This document shows, one piece after another, positions 34,901-44,309 of a DNA stretch of 64,000 nucleotides. The DNA lies in NCBI GenBank assembly GCA_002711995.1, contig PASN01000001.1, positions 21,018 to 85,017 on the forward strand. Reading direction: 5' to 3'. The translations under genes and the position numbers were made by a program. The first letter of the stretch is position 1. The number at the start of each line of letters is the position of its first letter. The notes below the pieces were generated by a model. The model searched no databases, was not told the origin of the DNA, and saw only the letters and a list, made by a program, of their open reading frames with translations. The stretch is from Halobacteriovoraceae bacterium (lineage in GTDB: Bacteria > Bdellovibrionota > Bacteriovoracia > Bacteriovoracales > Bacteriovoracaceae).

Positions 34901-35728
34901 CTAAGCGACTGAAAGGTTCCAGCCACCTTCTGTTTTTACAGCTTTAAAATTGGCGTCAGAGTGAAGCATTGGCGCCAATAGATTAAAGTGAGCTTCATTG
35001 TACATAGCTCTAAACAATTCAAACTCAGACGAAATGTTCACCTCACTCATATGCTTGTTGTCTCGGGCTTCAATAAAGTTTTGCCCTTCCCCAACAAAGT
35101 TGTAATTGGTGTTGATCTCGTAAGATTCTTTTATTGTTTTAACAAATCTTTTGAAGTTCTGTTCAGCATGGTCATTCACAAGAATATTTGAGATTGGGAA
35201 CTTGTGAACTTCCGGCGCATCGTTGTAATCAAGAAGCCTTGTAACATTGGTTTGATCAATAAGACCAAGTTTAGTTATCTCGGCCACTAAGTCTTGAATG
35301 AACAAAATGCTTATCGGCAAGTTTTGAATTACAAAGTATTCTGGAGGCGCCCCAAGAAACTTCAGCAGTTCATTGGTTTTCTCCATTCCAATTTGATGTC
35401 TCAAAAAATTGATAAGCGGGTACACCGTTCTTACAGTTGAGCCCATGTTTCTGGTGTAGCGCTTTTTCACTTTCATGTTTCCAACAAGTTCGTGTCTAAG
35501 CTTCAAAGGCAGATCTTCCACCATTTCGATTCGGCCCGTGATTATTGCTTCTGGATTAATTTTAAACTTCATACAAATATCAATCCATACCGTTGCGTTG
35601 ATGGAAAGAAGTCCTGATTCGATCTTGGACAATGTTCCTTGTTGGATGTTTAAAAACTTGCAGAAGCTTGCCTGCTGGTACCCGTGATATTTACGCAGGG
35701 CCTTAATTACTAAATTTGTATATTCCAT
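34901..35728 (-). CDS. XRE-type helix-turn-helix regulator with a large C-terminal domain
   Basis: This 275-residue protein begins with a Cro/C1-type DNA-binding domain (about 5-62). HGYQQASFCKFLNIQQGTLS provides the two helices, followed by KIESGLLSINATVWIDICMK. The 200-residue remainder is helical then mixed and carries YPLINFLRHQIG and ILVNDHAEQNF; it shows no known enzymatic motif. The layout YPLINFL...FLGAPPEYFVIQN...FIQDLVAEI can be aligned by eye with the protein encoded immediately upstream (35846-36718), so the two look like paralogues. A ligand-sensing transcription factor is the likely role; target genes are unknown. Confidence 0.83.
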   Translation of the reverse strand: MEYTNLVIKALRKYHGYQQASFCKFLNIQQGTLSKIESGLLSINATVWIDICMKFKINPEAIITGRIEMVEDLPLKLRHELVGNMKVKKRYTRNMGSTVRTVYPLINFLRHQIGMEKTNELLKFLGAPPEYFVIQNLPISILFIQDLVAEITKLGLIDQTNVTRLLDYNDAPEVHKFPISNILVNDHAEQNFKRFVKTIKESYEINTNYNFVGEGQNFIEARDNKHMSEVNISSEFELFRAMYNEAHFNLLAPMLHSDANFKAVKTEGGWNLSVA

Positions 35729-35845
35729 ATAAAAGCCTCATTTACCTTTTGTTAATTATTAAGAAATCTTAAAGACATTCTGTACAAAATATTTTTTTTG
35801 CAAGCAGAAATTACAAAATTAAATGAAATTTGGGTACTTAACCGA

Positions 35846-36718
35846 TTAGAAAGGTTTTTGAACAGCGCTGACGATTTTGTAAGTGTCTGATTTTTCGCCA
35901 TGCGAAATGGAGGAAATTTGGTGGATTGCCAATGTTCTGTGCCCTATCACGCTGGGCAAAGTTTGAAGGTAGCCTTTTCTAAGGACTTCTAAAGAGCGTG
36001 GAACTAGCCCTGCATTTTTAAAAGTTCTTTCAACTTCAGGCCTTGGTGCGCCTCCAATTACGAAGCTGTTTTCATCAACGCTTTGGAGTTTCCAATTAAA
36101 ATTTTGTCCCACAGTTTTTGGATAGACCTCATCAATGAAAAGCTCCATCAAAGTTTTAAGACATTTTATTTTGCCTCTCCACTTGTCCACTTTTTGTCCT
36201 ATAGTTTGCTGAGCTTTTTGCGCTCCAATGCTTGCAACGAGATCTTTTCCGTAGAATGTTTGCAAGTAGTCGCAGATGTCATGAAGAAGGATAAGATTCA
36301 CATTTTCATCGGATTCTTGCGCTTCAATTCCCTTTATCTGGACAGTTTTAACAACTTCATTCGCAGCATCTCTGGATAATGAATTTGAAATGCAGTTGAT
36401 TATATTTACGGGTGTGGACTTAAGGCTGTAGAGAGCGCCTTCGAAGTACCTGGAGGGAATGGCCTGCTCACCTCTGAGCTGTTTCTCCATAACCTCATAG
36501 TCAACATCGCCCTTGGCGACCTTGTATAAGGAAACATTGAAACAGTTTAAAATATTCATAATCGTGGAGGCCGGAAGATTTGAGTGGCCATGAACAGGAG
36601 TTTCTATACCGCATGAATGCAAGGCGTCTTTGTAATGGCCTTCAAAGGAAGTTTGGATCTCCTCAAAAAATTGCTCTATTCGGTCTCTTGCTTGGAGAAG
36701 CTCCATTGTTTCCCTCAT
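35846..36718 (-). CDS. Regulator-like protein related to the adjacent XRE protein, with degenerate DNA-binding part
   Basis: This 290-residue cytoplasmic protein matches no family I know. Residues ASTIMNILNCFNVSLYKVAKGD (about 51-72) resemble the last helices of the neighbour's XRE domain (ATVWIDICMKFKINPEAIITG), but the recognition helices are not recognisable. The middle part (PSRYFEGALYSLKSTPVNII to NLILLHDICDYLQTF) parallels the neighbour's sensory domain in length and hydrophobic pattern. It may be a paralogue that lost or remodelled DNA binding. It lies 117 bp upstream of the XRE gene, and a terminator separates it from the lipoprotein gene behind it. The start could also be Met5. Confidence 0.7.
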   Translation of the reverse strand: MRETMELLQARDRIEQFFEEIQTSFEGHYKDALHSCGIETPVHGHSNLPASTIMNILNCFNVSLYKVAKGDVDYEVMEKQLRGEQAIPSRYFEGALYSLKSTPVNIINCISNSLSRDAANEVVKTVQIKGIEAQESDENVNLILLHDICDYLQTFYGKDLVASIGAQKAQQTIGQKVDKWRGKIKCLKTLMELFIDEVYPKTVGQNFNWKLQSVDENSFVIGGAPRPEVERTFKNAGLVPRSLEVLRKGYLQTLPSVIGHRTLAIHQISSISHGEKSDTYKIVSAVQKPF

Positions 36719-36728
36719 AAAATGTAAA

Positions 36729-36751
36729 AGCGGAGACCCAGGGTCTCCGCT
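36729..36751 (-). terminator. Intrinsic terminator of the 249-residue lipoprotein gene
   Basis: A 10-bp stem, AGCGGAGACC (36729-36738) and GGTCTCCGCT (36742-36751), has a 3-base loop. Minus-strand reading continues TTTTACATTTT. It separates the lipoprotein gene from the regulator-like gene downstream. Confidence 0.8.
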
Positions 36752-36780
36752 AGCATCTAAAGAATATGCCTTGGCAAATG

Positions 36781-37530
36781 CTATCGCAACTTAAGTTGCG
36801 CGCGTCTTCTATTAAGTTTGATCAACTCTCTATTAATTTTTCTTTCCGTTCTTCTAGCTGGAGCGATTGAAGAATAATCTAAGTGTTGCTCAGCTTGGAT
36901 ATCTCCTCTAAGTCCCACAGCTTTGAACATATCGTTGTTCAACACTGATGAAACGTCTGCAAATAGTCCAAAACCGTTCTTGCCTGCGGTTTTTGAAGTG
37001 TAAAGGCCAGCAGCTCCAACTACGTTGTTCATGTTAAACATAGGAAACAAACTTGCCTGTCCAACCTTTTCACCCACTTTGTCCAAGGTTTTAAATGGAA
37101 CTGAAACACCTAATGCTGCATGTCCATCAGAGATAGCTATGTAAACTGTAATCTTGCTACTCACAGGAACCACAATTACGTCATTTTGCCCTATTAGAGG
37201 AAGAGCGTCCCCATTTGGAAGAGCGGAGATCTCAGGTTGCGCCGTTCTTACTGAGTATACGTTTAAATCAACTTCCAATGTGTTCTTAGCATCTATTCCG
37301 CTAACCATTTTCACATGACCGATATTGTCTCCGTCTTTTGTGATTGGAAGAGTTACATTGGGAAGCGTTAAAGCTCCGATTCCAAGGTCTGCAGTCATTG
37401 TGACATGCAGTTCATTGTCTACTAAACGTGGTTTAACTTTTACGTCTTCTACCATTGGCTTTGAACCGCCACATGATACAAAAATGAACAGGGATACTAG
37501 TGCAAGACTGGTTTTAATGGTGTTTTTCAT
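36781..37530 (-). CDS. Lipoprotein of unknown function, beta-rich
   Basis: This 249-residue lipoprotein has lipobox FVSC (Cys20). The mature part is beta-rich and hydrophobic, with alternating segments such as LHVTMTADLGIGALTLPNVT, VIVVPVSSKITVYIAIS and a Gly-rich FPMFNMNNVVGAAGLY. It ends in a strongly basic tail (about ten Arg/Lys in the last 25 residues, RRTERKINRELIKLNRRR). I recognise no family. It might be an envelope protein whose basic tail contacts lipopolysaccharide, peptidoglycan or nucleic acid. It has a dedicated terminator and GGAGG-type ribosome-binding site and appears monocistronic. Confidence 0.8.
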   Translation of the reverse strand: MKNTIKTSLALVSLFIFVSCGGSKPMVEDVKVKPRLVDNELHVTMTADLGIGALTLPNVTLPITKDGDNIGHVKMVSGIDAKNTLEVDLNVYSVRTAQPEISALPNGDALPLIGQNDVIVVPVSSKITVYIAISDGHAALGVSVPFKTLDKVGEKVGQASLFPMFNMNNVVGAAGLYTSKTAGKNGFGLFADVSSVLNNDMFKAVGLRGDIQAEQHLDYSSIAPARRTERKINRELIKLNRRRAQLKLR

Positions 37531-37802
37531 GGATTGCCTCCGAGAGGAATTCTCGAGAGATGCTTAAATTCCAACGTTTCAACAAAATTCAGCTACAGAT
37601 AACGTACGGCCGTTGGCCTAAGCAATTAAGAAAAAAAATGATTTGAAATAAAAAATTAGAGTCGCCAAAACCCGCTAGGGATGCGACATTGGGAACTTCC
37701 TGTAAATCCGTTGCGCAGTGCAATGATAACAGGGTTTTTCATTTTACTCAACAATGACTATGATTAGATTTGTAAAACTCACCTAATTCTGGAGACTTAC
37801 GT

Positions 37803-38435
37803 ATGAAAAAAATTGACTTTTTCTTTGATTTTTTATCTCCATACTCGTATTTCGCTTGGAAAAATCATTGTAATCAGCTTGATAGAGGGCGTTTTCACTA
37901 TCGGCCTATTCTTATGGGAAAACTTTTTGATCACTGGGAAATCAAAGGCCCTGGAGAGATCCCTCCAAAGCGCTACTCCATGCTTAAAAGCTGCTTTAGA
38001 TACGCTCATAAAAACAATATTGAGTTTACTCCCCCATCAGAGCATCCCTTCAACCCACTATATGTTTTAAGGCTGGCCACTAAAGAGTGTTCTCAAGATA
38101 AGCAGTTTGAAGTCATAGACTGCCTATGGCGTCTAATTTGGGCGAGAGGAAAAAAGCCAGATGATCCTCAAACCATTGAAAATGCGCTAAAAAGTGCAGG
38201 ACTGGACGCTGAGCAACTTATGGAAAGTTCATTTTCCAGAGAAGCAAAACTCGCAGTAAAACAAAATACCAAAGATGCTATTTCAAAGGGGCTCTTTGGA
38301 GTTCCTAGTTTTGTGGTGGACAATGAATTCTTTTGGGGAAATGATTCTTTAACCGACCTACACGCCTTTTTGGAAAGTGGGGATAGTTTTAATCAAGAGT
38401 TGTTTGAACAGAGAACAAAAGACATTTCCTGGTAG
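37803..38435 (+). CDS. DsbA-fold 2-hydroxychromene-2-carboxylate isomerase / kappa-GST family protein
   Basis: This 210-residue cytoplasmic protein has the thioredoxin-like DsbA/HCCA fold: FFFDFLSPYSYFA at the N-terminus, with Ser in place of the DsbA Cys-x-x-Cys as in HCCA isomerases. The C-terminal signature is GLFGVPSFVVDNEFFWGND, with the cis-Pro loop and a typical W-G-x-D. The family uses glutathione to isomerise hydroxychromene carboxylates in naphthalene degradation or conjugates other electrophiles; most homologues have no known substrate. No aromatic-degradation genes lie nearby, so a general detoxification role is more likely. A GGAG ribosome-binding site is 8 bp before the ATG. Confidence 0.87.
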   Translation: MKKIDFFFDFLSPYSYFAWKNHCNQLDRGRFHYRPILMGKLFDHWEIKGPGEIPPKRYSMLKSCFRYAHKNNIEFTPPSEHPFNPLYVLRLATKECSQDKQFEVIDCLWRLIWARGKKPDDPQTIENALKSAGLDAEQLMESSFSREAKLAVKQNTKDAISKGLFGVPSFVVDNEFFWGNDSLTDLHAFLESGDSFNQELFEQRTKDISW

Positions 38436-38628
38436 TCAGGAGAGAAAAAAGAAGCCATCCATGGCCTGAAGCTTCATCCATAAAGTCATTGGTTTCAACA
38501 TTATGCTTCCTTTGACAGATCTTGAACAGGACATGTAAGGTTTTGCAAGTTTTTTTATTAAGTGGTAAGCTAGATTATTAAAATCATTATACTTTTGCCT
38601 TTGTAAGGCAAAATCAAGAAGAAGGTTT

Positions 38629-40248
38629 ATGAGTCAAAAATTAATTAAGAAAATTAGCGATCTAATGGTGGAGATCATAAGCGAGACCAACGGAATTGGC
38701 ATCGCTCACACAATAGAGCTTGCGATAAACTCTGAGTACTGTCGTGAAAACGCTCCGGTTAAGAAATCTCTAATGGAGTTTAGAAAACTTCTTGGAGGCT
38801 TTCAGCAAGACGAGGTTGAAATCCAAACCCTTTTGCAACATCCAGTTTCAGAGGCATTGCAGAAATTTTTTAAGAAATTCCCACTTCCCTTCAAGGAAGA
38901 GCATATTCACCTTACAGGCTCTCTTACAGCAGACTTTGTATGGCCAAGGCTTAAGCCGCTTTTAAAAGGCCCTCACAAAGACAAGTACTGGAAGAAGATC
39001 ACCGACACATACGGTGAGGACATTCAACTAGACAGTGAGGAAGACGTTGCAGAACTTTTAAGTCTGAAAGAAGACGAGCGCTTTGATAGATACCTGAAGA
39101 TCCTTCTTTTGCCTAAGCTTGTTCTAACTGACAGAGAGGCGCATAAAGAAGCTGCTTTCCACATGGCAAGCGAGCTTTATCACTCATACAATGTTGGCTC
39201 TATCCGATTGAAGTTTACTTTCTCAAGAGCAACGAATGATGAAAGTGAACAGATCCCAGGACTTGAAAACATCACTGAAGAAGATGTTGTAATGGGTCTC
39301 TATGATGGGTTCATGGAGTTTAAGAAAAAAGTTCCAATGTTCAACTTCATACTCTCTCCTTGTTTTAGAAAAGAAGCGGACTTCTTTGACGGGAGTAGAT
39401 TTGCTTCTAAAAAGGAACATTTCGATCACCAGATAGATCAAATTTTAAGCATTATTGAGAGAAACCCAGAGCTTGGGCCTTACGTAACAGATGTGGACAC
39501 AGTTGGAAATGAGAAAGACCTATATAGAAAAGGTCATTTCCAAGATATGAAGATGGGTTTTAGAAAGCTTCACTACAAAGGCTTCTCCATTAGATCCCAC
39601 CACGGTGAAACGTTTCACACCTTGAAAAAAGGTGTTCAGGCCGTGGACAATGCTATGAACATTTGGCACATCGACGTGCTTGAGCATGGGATTAGTTTGG
39701 GTATCAACCCTAACTACTACTACCACAGCCTCTATCAAAGAGTTTGTGATCTTAACGAGCAAGGGATTCCAATCAAGGAAGGCACTAAAGAATACGCAGA
39801 ACTTGATGAAATGCACTGGAGAGACGGCGGCAATGTAAAAGAGAAGATCTTTAGCGGTGTGCCTCTTTCTCCTGAAGAAAAAACATTTTTTGTAAAAACC
39901 AAGTTTCACACAGCAAGAGAAGTAGAGCATTACCAGCACGACGTTCTTAACAGAATGCTAAACAAGGGTGTCTCCCTTATTGCGCTTCCTTCAAGTAACA
40001 AAAGACTTACAGGCTCTTTTAAGGATTATAAAGACCACCCATTCTCTTGGTGGGAGAAAAAAGGCGTTGCTCTTGGAATTGGAACAGACAACTACATAAC
40101 GTTGAACACCACTTACCTTAAAGAGCTATTGATTATTCTCTACACGGACCCAGAGGATCTTAAAATCACAAAGCTCCTAATGGTCGCCACAGGAGAAAAC
40201 AGAAGGCCTTACCTTTCTCAACTTCTTTGGCAAATGCGTAAAAAGTAA
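38629..40248 (+). CDS. Adenosine/AMP deaminase-like metallohydrolase
   Basis: This 539-residue protein is considerably longer than bacterial adenosine deaminase (about 330-350), with about 85 extra N-terminal residues. All family motifs appear in order: EEHIHLTGSL (two zinc His), RSHHGETFHT (His plus catalytic Glu), LEHGISLG (His of the G-H-G-type loop), LPSSNKRLTGS (CPxSN-type) and GIGTDNY (zinc Asp). It should hydrolyse the amino group of adenosine, AMP or a similar purine in the cytoplasm. The long form resembles adenosine-deaminase-like proteins of Bacteriovorax relatives and perhaps AMP-deaminase; the exact substrate is not certain. It converges with ppc, leaving only 4 bp between stops. 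Confidence 0.87.
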   Translation: MSQKLIKKISDLMVEIISETNGIGIAHTIELAINSEYCRENAPVKKSLMEFRKLLGGFQQDEVEIQTLLQHPVSEALQKFFKKFPLPFKEEHIHLTGSLTADFVWPRLKPLLKGPHKDKYWKKITDTYGEDIQLDSEEDVAELLSLKEDERFDRYLKILLLPKLVLTDREAHKEAAFHMASELYHSYNVGSIRLKFTFSRATNDESEQIPGLENITEEDVVMGLYDGFMEFKKKVPMFNFILSPCFRKEADFFDGSRFASKKEHFDHQIDQILSIIERNPELGPYVTDVDTVGNEKDLYRKGHFQDMKMGFRKLHYKGFSIRSHHGETFHTLKKGVQAVDNAMNIWHIDVLEHGISLGINPNYYYHSLYQRVCDLNEQGIPIKEGTKEYAELDEMHWRDGGNVKEKIFSGVPLSPEEKTFFVKTKFHTAREVEHYQHDVLNRMLNKGVSLIALPSSNKRLTGSFKDYKDHPFSWWEKKGVALGIGTDNYITLNTTYLKELLIILYTDPEDLKITKLLMVATGENRRPYLSQLLWQMRKK

Positions 40249-40252
40249 CCAC

Positions 40253-42547
40253 TTAGCCTGTGGTCATCATGCCACAGGCAATACCTGTCACTGTTTCTCT
40301 TAAAAGATTTTCATCCTTTCTTTTTAGCGCTTCGATTTGAATGAGATTCAATGGGTGAATCATGGAAGATCTATAGTAAATGCTTTGCGACAGCCAAGGC
40401 CTAAACCACAATAGCTCAGTCTCTCCAGTCACCCAATGAAAACACTTTAAGGCCTTGTCATATTCAGTTTTAAAATCTTCAAGAATCGAGCATGCAGTTT
40501 TAGAGTCATGATGAGCGCTGAGATACATCTCAAATATTGGAAGCTCCACCTTTCTTAGTGTGAAGCCAAGAATTTTAAAATAAGAACTTAAAAGTTTGTC
40601 TTTGTGAAATAGCGACTTCAGCTCGTCTTTTTCTTTGGGACTCAACGCCTCGAAAGCGCTGCCAACTCCCCACCAAGTAGGCATTAACACCCTAGTCTGA
40701 GTCCAGCACAGAACCCATGGTATGGCCCTAAGCCTTGCTCCAGGCGTTTGCCTTTTGCTAGGTCTTGAGCCGATTCTTAGAACATCCAAGTATTGATAAG
40801 GGGTTGCGGCCAGAATTTCTTCTCTAAAGTTTTCGGCCTCAACAAGTTTTTGGTAGTTGGACTGAATGCTTTTGCAAAGTTTTTCCAACACTGCGACCGA
40901 GTGTCCATTTCTTTTTTTCTTAAAGTTCAACTGCTCAAGAATCTTGTCCACTTGAGACTGCATAATCATGTCGCTTTGAAAGTTTCTAGCGATCATCTCC
41001 CCTTGCGTTGTTGCTTTAAAGATGTGCACAGCAGACTTTGGCCACCATTCTGTTTGCTCTCTTACGGAGCCACCGCCCCTCTCAACACTTCCGCCAGAGC
41101 CATGGAAAAATACAGGAGTGAGTTCTTCTTTCGTAAAGAACTTGTCCATCTTTTTCAATGCTCTTGAGATTAAGTATCTGCTGGGAAACACCCCAGATTC
41201 TTTGGAGGAGTCTGAATAGCCAAGCATGACCTCAAAGCGTGAGTTCATCTCTTTCTGGTGGGTCTTTTTAACACTTGGATGCTTTTGAAAATACTCAGTT
41301 AAAATTTGAACGGAATTTTCCAAGGCATTGGCCGTCTCAAAAAGCGGCACCACAGGAATTCTAAAGCCTCCCATGGCCATTTTTTGAACTTTGAGGCCCG
41401 CCTCAATATCTTTGGCAGCTTCACTCATGCTTAGAATGAATCCACGCACGTACCATTTTGCTTTATAGCCTTGGCTGATTTCATTTAAAGTGGAAAGCAT
41501 TTTATATATTGGAAGTTTGGCATTCTCCATTGCTTCATGAACAACTTCGGCATCCTCTCTGACTTCCAATGGGAGAACGATTGCAGGATAAATCCAAAGC
41601 AGATTGGATATATCTTCCATGTCTGGAAACTTAACTTTGGTTTTTGCAAGAGACGCTGCCACCTGCTTTTGTTTTTTCTTAAACCTAGCAACCTTCTCCC
41701 CGTCTTTTGCGCCAATCTTTCCAAGTTTTTTCAACTCACCCATAAGGTCTTTTAAGTCCTTTTGATGTTTCTCTGAGGACTCAATAAACTTAAGGTCATG
41801 ACAAATATTCTCTAAGCGTTTCTGTATCCAGCTCATTAGCCTTTTTCGTGAAAGTCCTAGGCTCATGAGCATGGTTTTTTCATTGACGCCAGGGTGCCCA
41901 TCCTTGTCTCCGCCAACCCAGCTTCTGAAGTTTACGTTGGTGCCTTCTTTTGCAAATTTTATCTGCTGAGAGATTATTTCATCACGAAGAATGTAGGAGT
42001 AAAGATACTTTGCCTCATCCTCAACTGTCGGCTTTGCTGATCTTGCCATGGAAGTATTGAGCGCCAGACTTAAATAAAAGCGAAGTCTGTCTTCGACGTG
42101 CTCAAAGCCCTTTCTTAAGGCCTGATTAAGCAGGTGATAAACTTCTTGAAAGATCTGTAGTATCTCTTGAGAGCGAGCTTCAGTTGGGTGAGCTGTAAAC
42201 ACAAATATAACTGCATGGGGCTTTTGTTTAAACTCAGCTCTCTCTTTGCCTTGAAGTCTGATATATCGATAAGAGCTCTCACACCTGTTGATCAACTCAA
42301 GCATTAGTGAAAATGAATGGGCAAGCTCTTTTAACTTTTTATCGCTTGTCTTAGATAGTGAGGTCTGGTTTTTCTGCAAAACTTTTACCGCCTCAGCATG
42401 ATCCACCGCTCTAATGGATTTCATTGAGCGACGAGTTTTCTCGACGAGCTCAAAAGTTTGTTCGCCGTATTGTTCTCGAATGCAATCTCCCAAGACCCCT
42501 GTGGACCAGTAAACTAAAGACTGAAGTTCTTTGGGAATATTCTGCAT
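40253..42547 (-). CDS. ppc: Short, divergent phosphoenolpyruvate carboxylase
   Basis: The start is the ATG at 42547, with CGGAGG 8 bases upstream; an in-frame ATG lies at 42568. The 764-residue protein is shorter than usual (about 880-970). Conserved blocks are VFTAHPTEARSQE (catalytic His), GGDKDGHPGV, LGYSDSSKESG, FHGSGGSVERGGG, GSRPSKR, RAIPWVLCWTQTR and a terminal GIACGMMTTG. PEPC makes oxaloacetate from PEP and bicarbonate. Two conserved positions differ: the canonical FHGRGG Arg (E. coli Arg581) is Ser484 here, and GGDRDGNP reads GGDKDGHP. The second loop Arg (Arg490, E. coli Arg587) is kept. Activity is therefore likely but not certain. The gene is separated from nth by 119 bp. Confidence 0.87.
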   Translation of the reverse strand: MQNIPKELQSLVYWSTGVLGDCIREQYGEQTFELVEKTRRSMKSIRAVDHAEAVKVLQKNQTSLSKTSDKKLKELAHSFSLMLELINRCESSYRYIRLQGKERAEFKQKPHAVIFVFTAHPTEARSQEILQIFQEVYHLLNQALRKGFEHVEDRLRFYLSLALNTSMARSAKPTVEDEAKYLYSYILRDEIISQQIKFAKEGTNVNFRSWVGGDKDGHPGVNEKTMLMSLGLSRKRLMSWIQKRLENICHDLKFIESSEKHQKDLKDLMGELKKLGKIGAKDGEKVARFKKKQKQVAASLAKTKVKFPDMEDISNLLWIYPAIVLPLEVREDAEVVHEAMENAKLPIYKMLSTLNEISQGYKAKWYVRGFILSMSEAAKDIEAGLKVQKMAMGGFRIPVVPLFETANALENSVQILTEYFQKHPSVKKTHQKEMNSRFEVMLGYSDSSKESGVFPSRYLISRALKKMDKFFTKEELTPVFFHGSGGSVERGGGSVREQTEWWPKSAVHIFKATTQGEMIARNFQSDMIMQSQVDKILEQLNFKKKRNGHSVAVLEKLCKSIQSNYQKLVEAENFREEILAATPYQYLDVLRIGSRPSKRQTPGARLRAIPWVLCWTQTRVLMPTWWGVGSAFEALSPKEKDELKSLFHKDKLLSSYFKILGFTLRKVELPIFEMYLSAHHDSKTACSILEDFKTEYDKALKCFHWVTGETELLWFRPWLSQSIYYRSSMIHPLNLIQIEALKRKDENLLRETVTGIACGMMTTG

Positions 42548-42666
42548 GGTTAAACCTCCGAGTTTCATTAAAAATCATAGCCTGCTTATTATATAATTAA
42601 AAACCGAGTGACTTATGAAAAGAAAAGACCGCCTTTTCTCAAAGGCCGTCGAAGATATGTAAAGGT

Positions 42667-43338
42667 TCAACCTTTCTTTACAATTGGTCTTTTTCTATTG
42701 GGATAAAGTGTAGTGCATATTTCACAAACTAATCCCTTGCAGCCTCGAGCGGTGCAGTGTTCTCTTCCATAAAAGATTATTTGAAGATGAAGTTTGTTCC
42801 AGCTCTCCTCCGGAAAGAGTCTTTTAAGATCTTTCTCGGTCTGTTCAACATTTTTACCAGTTGTAAGCTTCCAGTTTTGAGCAAGTCTGTGAATGTGAGT
42901 GTCCACAGGAAAGGCCGGAACGCCAAAGGCCTGCGCCATCACAACCGCAGCGGTTTTATGCCCCACACCAGGAAGCTCTTCAAGGTCGTCAAAATTAGCG
43001 GGAACATTTCCATTGTGTTTTTCAATGAGTATCTGAGATAGGTTCCAGATTGCTTTGGACTTTCTAGGTGAAAGACCGCATGGGCGAATGATCTCTTTAA
43101 TTTCTTCAATCGTAAGCTTTACCATATCATATGGATTGTCTGCCTTTGCAAATAGAGCTGGAGTGACTTGATTAACTCTTTCATCGGTACACTGCGCAGA
43201 AAGCAGCACCGCCACCAAAAGAGTGAATGCGTTAGTGTGATCCAGAGGAACTGGAGTTTCTGGATACAGCTCTTCCAGTCTATTTAGGATATACTCCGCT
43301 CTTTTTTTCTTGGAGGTTGTGTAGTCAATATCGCTCAT
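42667..43338 (-). CDS. nth: Endonuclease III
   Basis: This 223-residue DNA glycosylase/AP lyase has the helix-hairpin-helix LPGVGHKTA with catalytic Lys128 and the Asp146 of FPVDTHIHR. It removes oxidised pyrimidines and nicks abasic sites. The C-terminal cluster motif is C195-x4-C200-x4-C205-x2-C208, unlike the standard C-x6-C-x2-C-x5-C of E. coli, so a 4Fe-4S cluster is possible but with altered spacing. Its ATG overlaps the meaB stop by 4 bp, making it the last gene of the methylmalonyl-CoA mutase operon. Confidence 0.93.
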   Translation of the reverse strand: MSDIDYTTSKKKRAEYILNRLEELYPETPVPLDHTNAFTLLVAVLLSAQCTDERVNQVTPALFAKADNPYDMVKLTIEEIKEIIRPCGLSPRKSKAIWNLSQILIEKHNGNVPANFDDLEELPGVGHKTAAVVMAQAFGVPAFPVDTHIHRLAQNWKLTTGKNVEQTEKDLKRLFPEESWNKLHLQIIFYGREHCTARGCKGLVCEICTTLYPNRKRPIVKKG

Positions 43339-44309
43339 TTCTTTCCCTTAAATTTCAAATACATTTCATCCACGGCCTGGAGGATGTTCTTTTTTTGATT
43401 GAGTACCGATTGGTGATTCTCTTCCATCGCAAGCTTTAATACTTCATCGGAGTTAAAATCGTCTTGAATCTTTTCAAGAATCATATCTTTAATCCAAAGA
43501 CCAAGGTTTTTCGCCCTCTTTTGCTCCAATACATTTGATTGATTTTTATAAAACTCACAAACTTCACCCCAGACATCTTCAAGTCCAGTCTTTTTAAGAG
43601 CTGAACAAAGCATGACCTTTGGCATTGAGTCCACTCGAAGAATGTGAACAGCGTTTTCATAGTTTCTCTTTGCAAGTCTTGCTTGATTTAGCTGCTCTCC
43701 ATCCGCTTTGTTAACACAGATAAGATCGGCAATCTCCATGATGCCTCTTTTAATGCCTTGCAGGTCATCTCCTCCTCCTGGTTGCATTAAAAGTAAAAAG
43801 AAATCCACAAGTCTTGCTACTGTGGTCTCGGACTGGCCTACACCAACAGTTTCGATTAGAACCACATCAAAGCCAAAAGCTTCGCAAAGAAGAAGGCTTT
43901 CCCAAGTCTTTGCCGCAACTCCACCTAGGCTTTTGCCACTAGGACTGGGCCTAATAAAGCAGTTCTCATCCACTGCGAGCTCAGACATTCTTGTCTTGTC
44001 ACCTAAGATTGAACCGCCTGTAATTTGGCTTGAAGGATCAATTGCTAAAACAGCAAGTTTTAATCCTTGAGAGGTCAGGTGTTTTCCAAAGCTTTCAATA
44101 AATGAACTCTTTCCAACACCTGGGGATCCGCTAATTCCAATTCGTTTTGCTTTGCCTGTAAGAGGCATGATTTCTTGTATTAGCTCTCTTGCAAGCTTTT
44201 GATGCTCAGAGTTTTTGCTCTCAACCAATGTGATTGCTCTGGAGGGAATGGCGATATCTCTCCTTTTAATGCCTTCTACGTAGTCTTTTACAGTGAGCTT
44301 TTTTCTCAT
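43335..44309 (-). CDS. meaB: Methylmalonyl-CoA mutase-associated GTPase MeaB
   Basis: This 324-residue G3E-type GTPase has the P-loop [15 protein letters not shown] (about 58-72), the Walker B-like [14 protein letters not shown] and the base-recognition NKADG (NKxD). MeaB guards methylmalonyl-CoA mutase, gating adenosylcobalamin loading and preventing inactivation. It overlaps both mutB and nth by 4 bp, so it is translated with the mutase. The length is normal and all motifs are intact. Confidence 0.95.
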   Translation of the reverse strand: MRKKLTVKDYVEGIKRRDIAIPSRAITLVESKNSEHQKLARELIQEIMPLTGKAKRIGISGSPGVGKSSFIESFGKHLTSQGLKLAVLAIDPSSQITGGSILGDKTRMSELAVDENCFIRPSPSGKSLGGVAAKTWESLLLCEAFGFDVVLIETVGVGQSETTVARLVDFFLLLMQPGGGDDLQGIKRGIMEIADLICVNKADGEQLNQARLAKRNYENAVHILRVDSMPKVMLCSALKKTGLEDVWGEVCEFYKNQSNVLEQKRAKNLGLWIKDMILEKIQDDFNSDEVLKLAMEENHQSVLNQKKNILQAVDEMYLKFKGKK

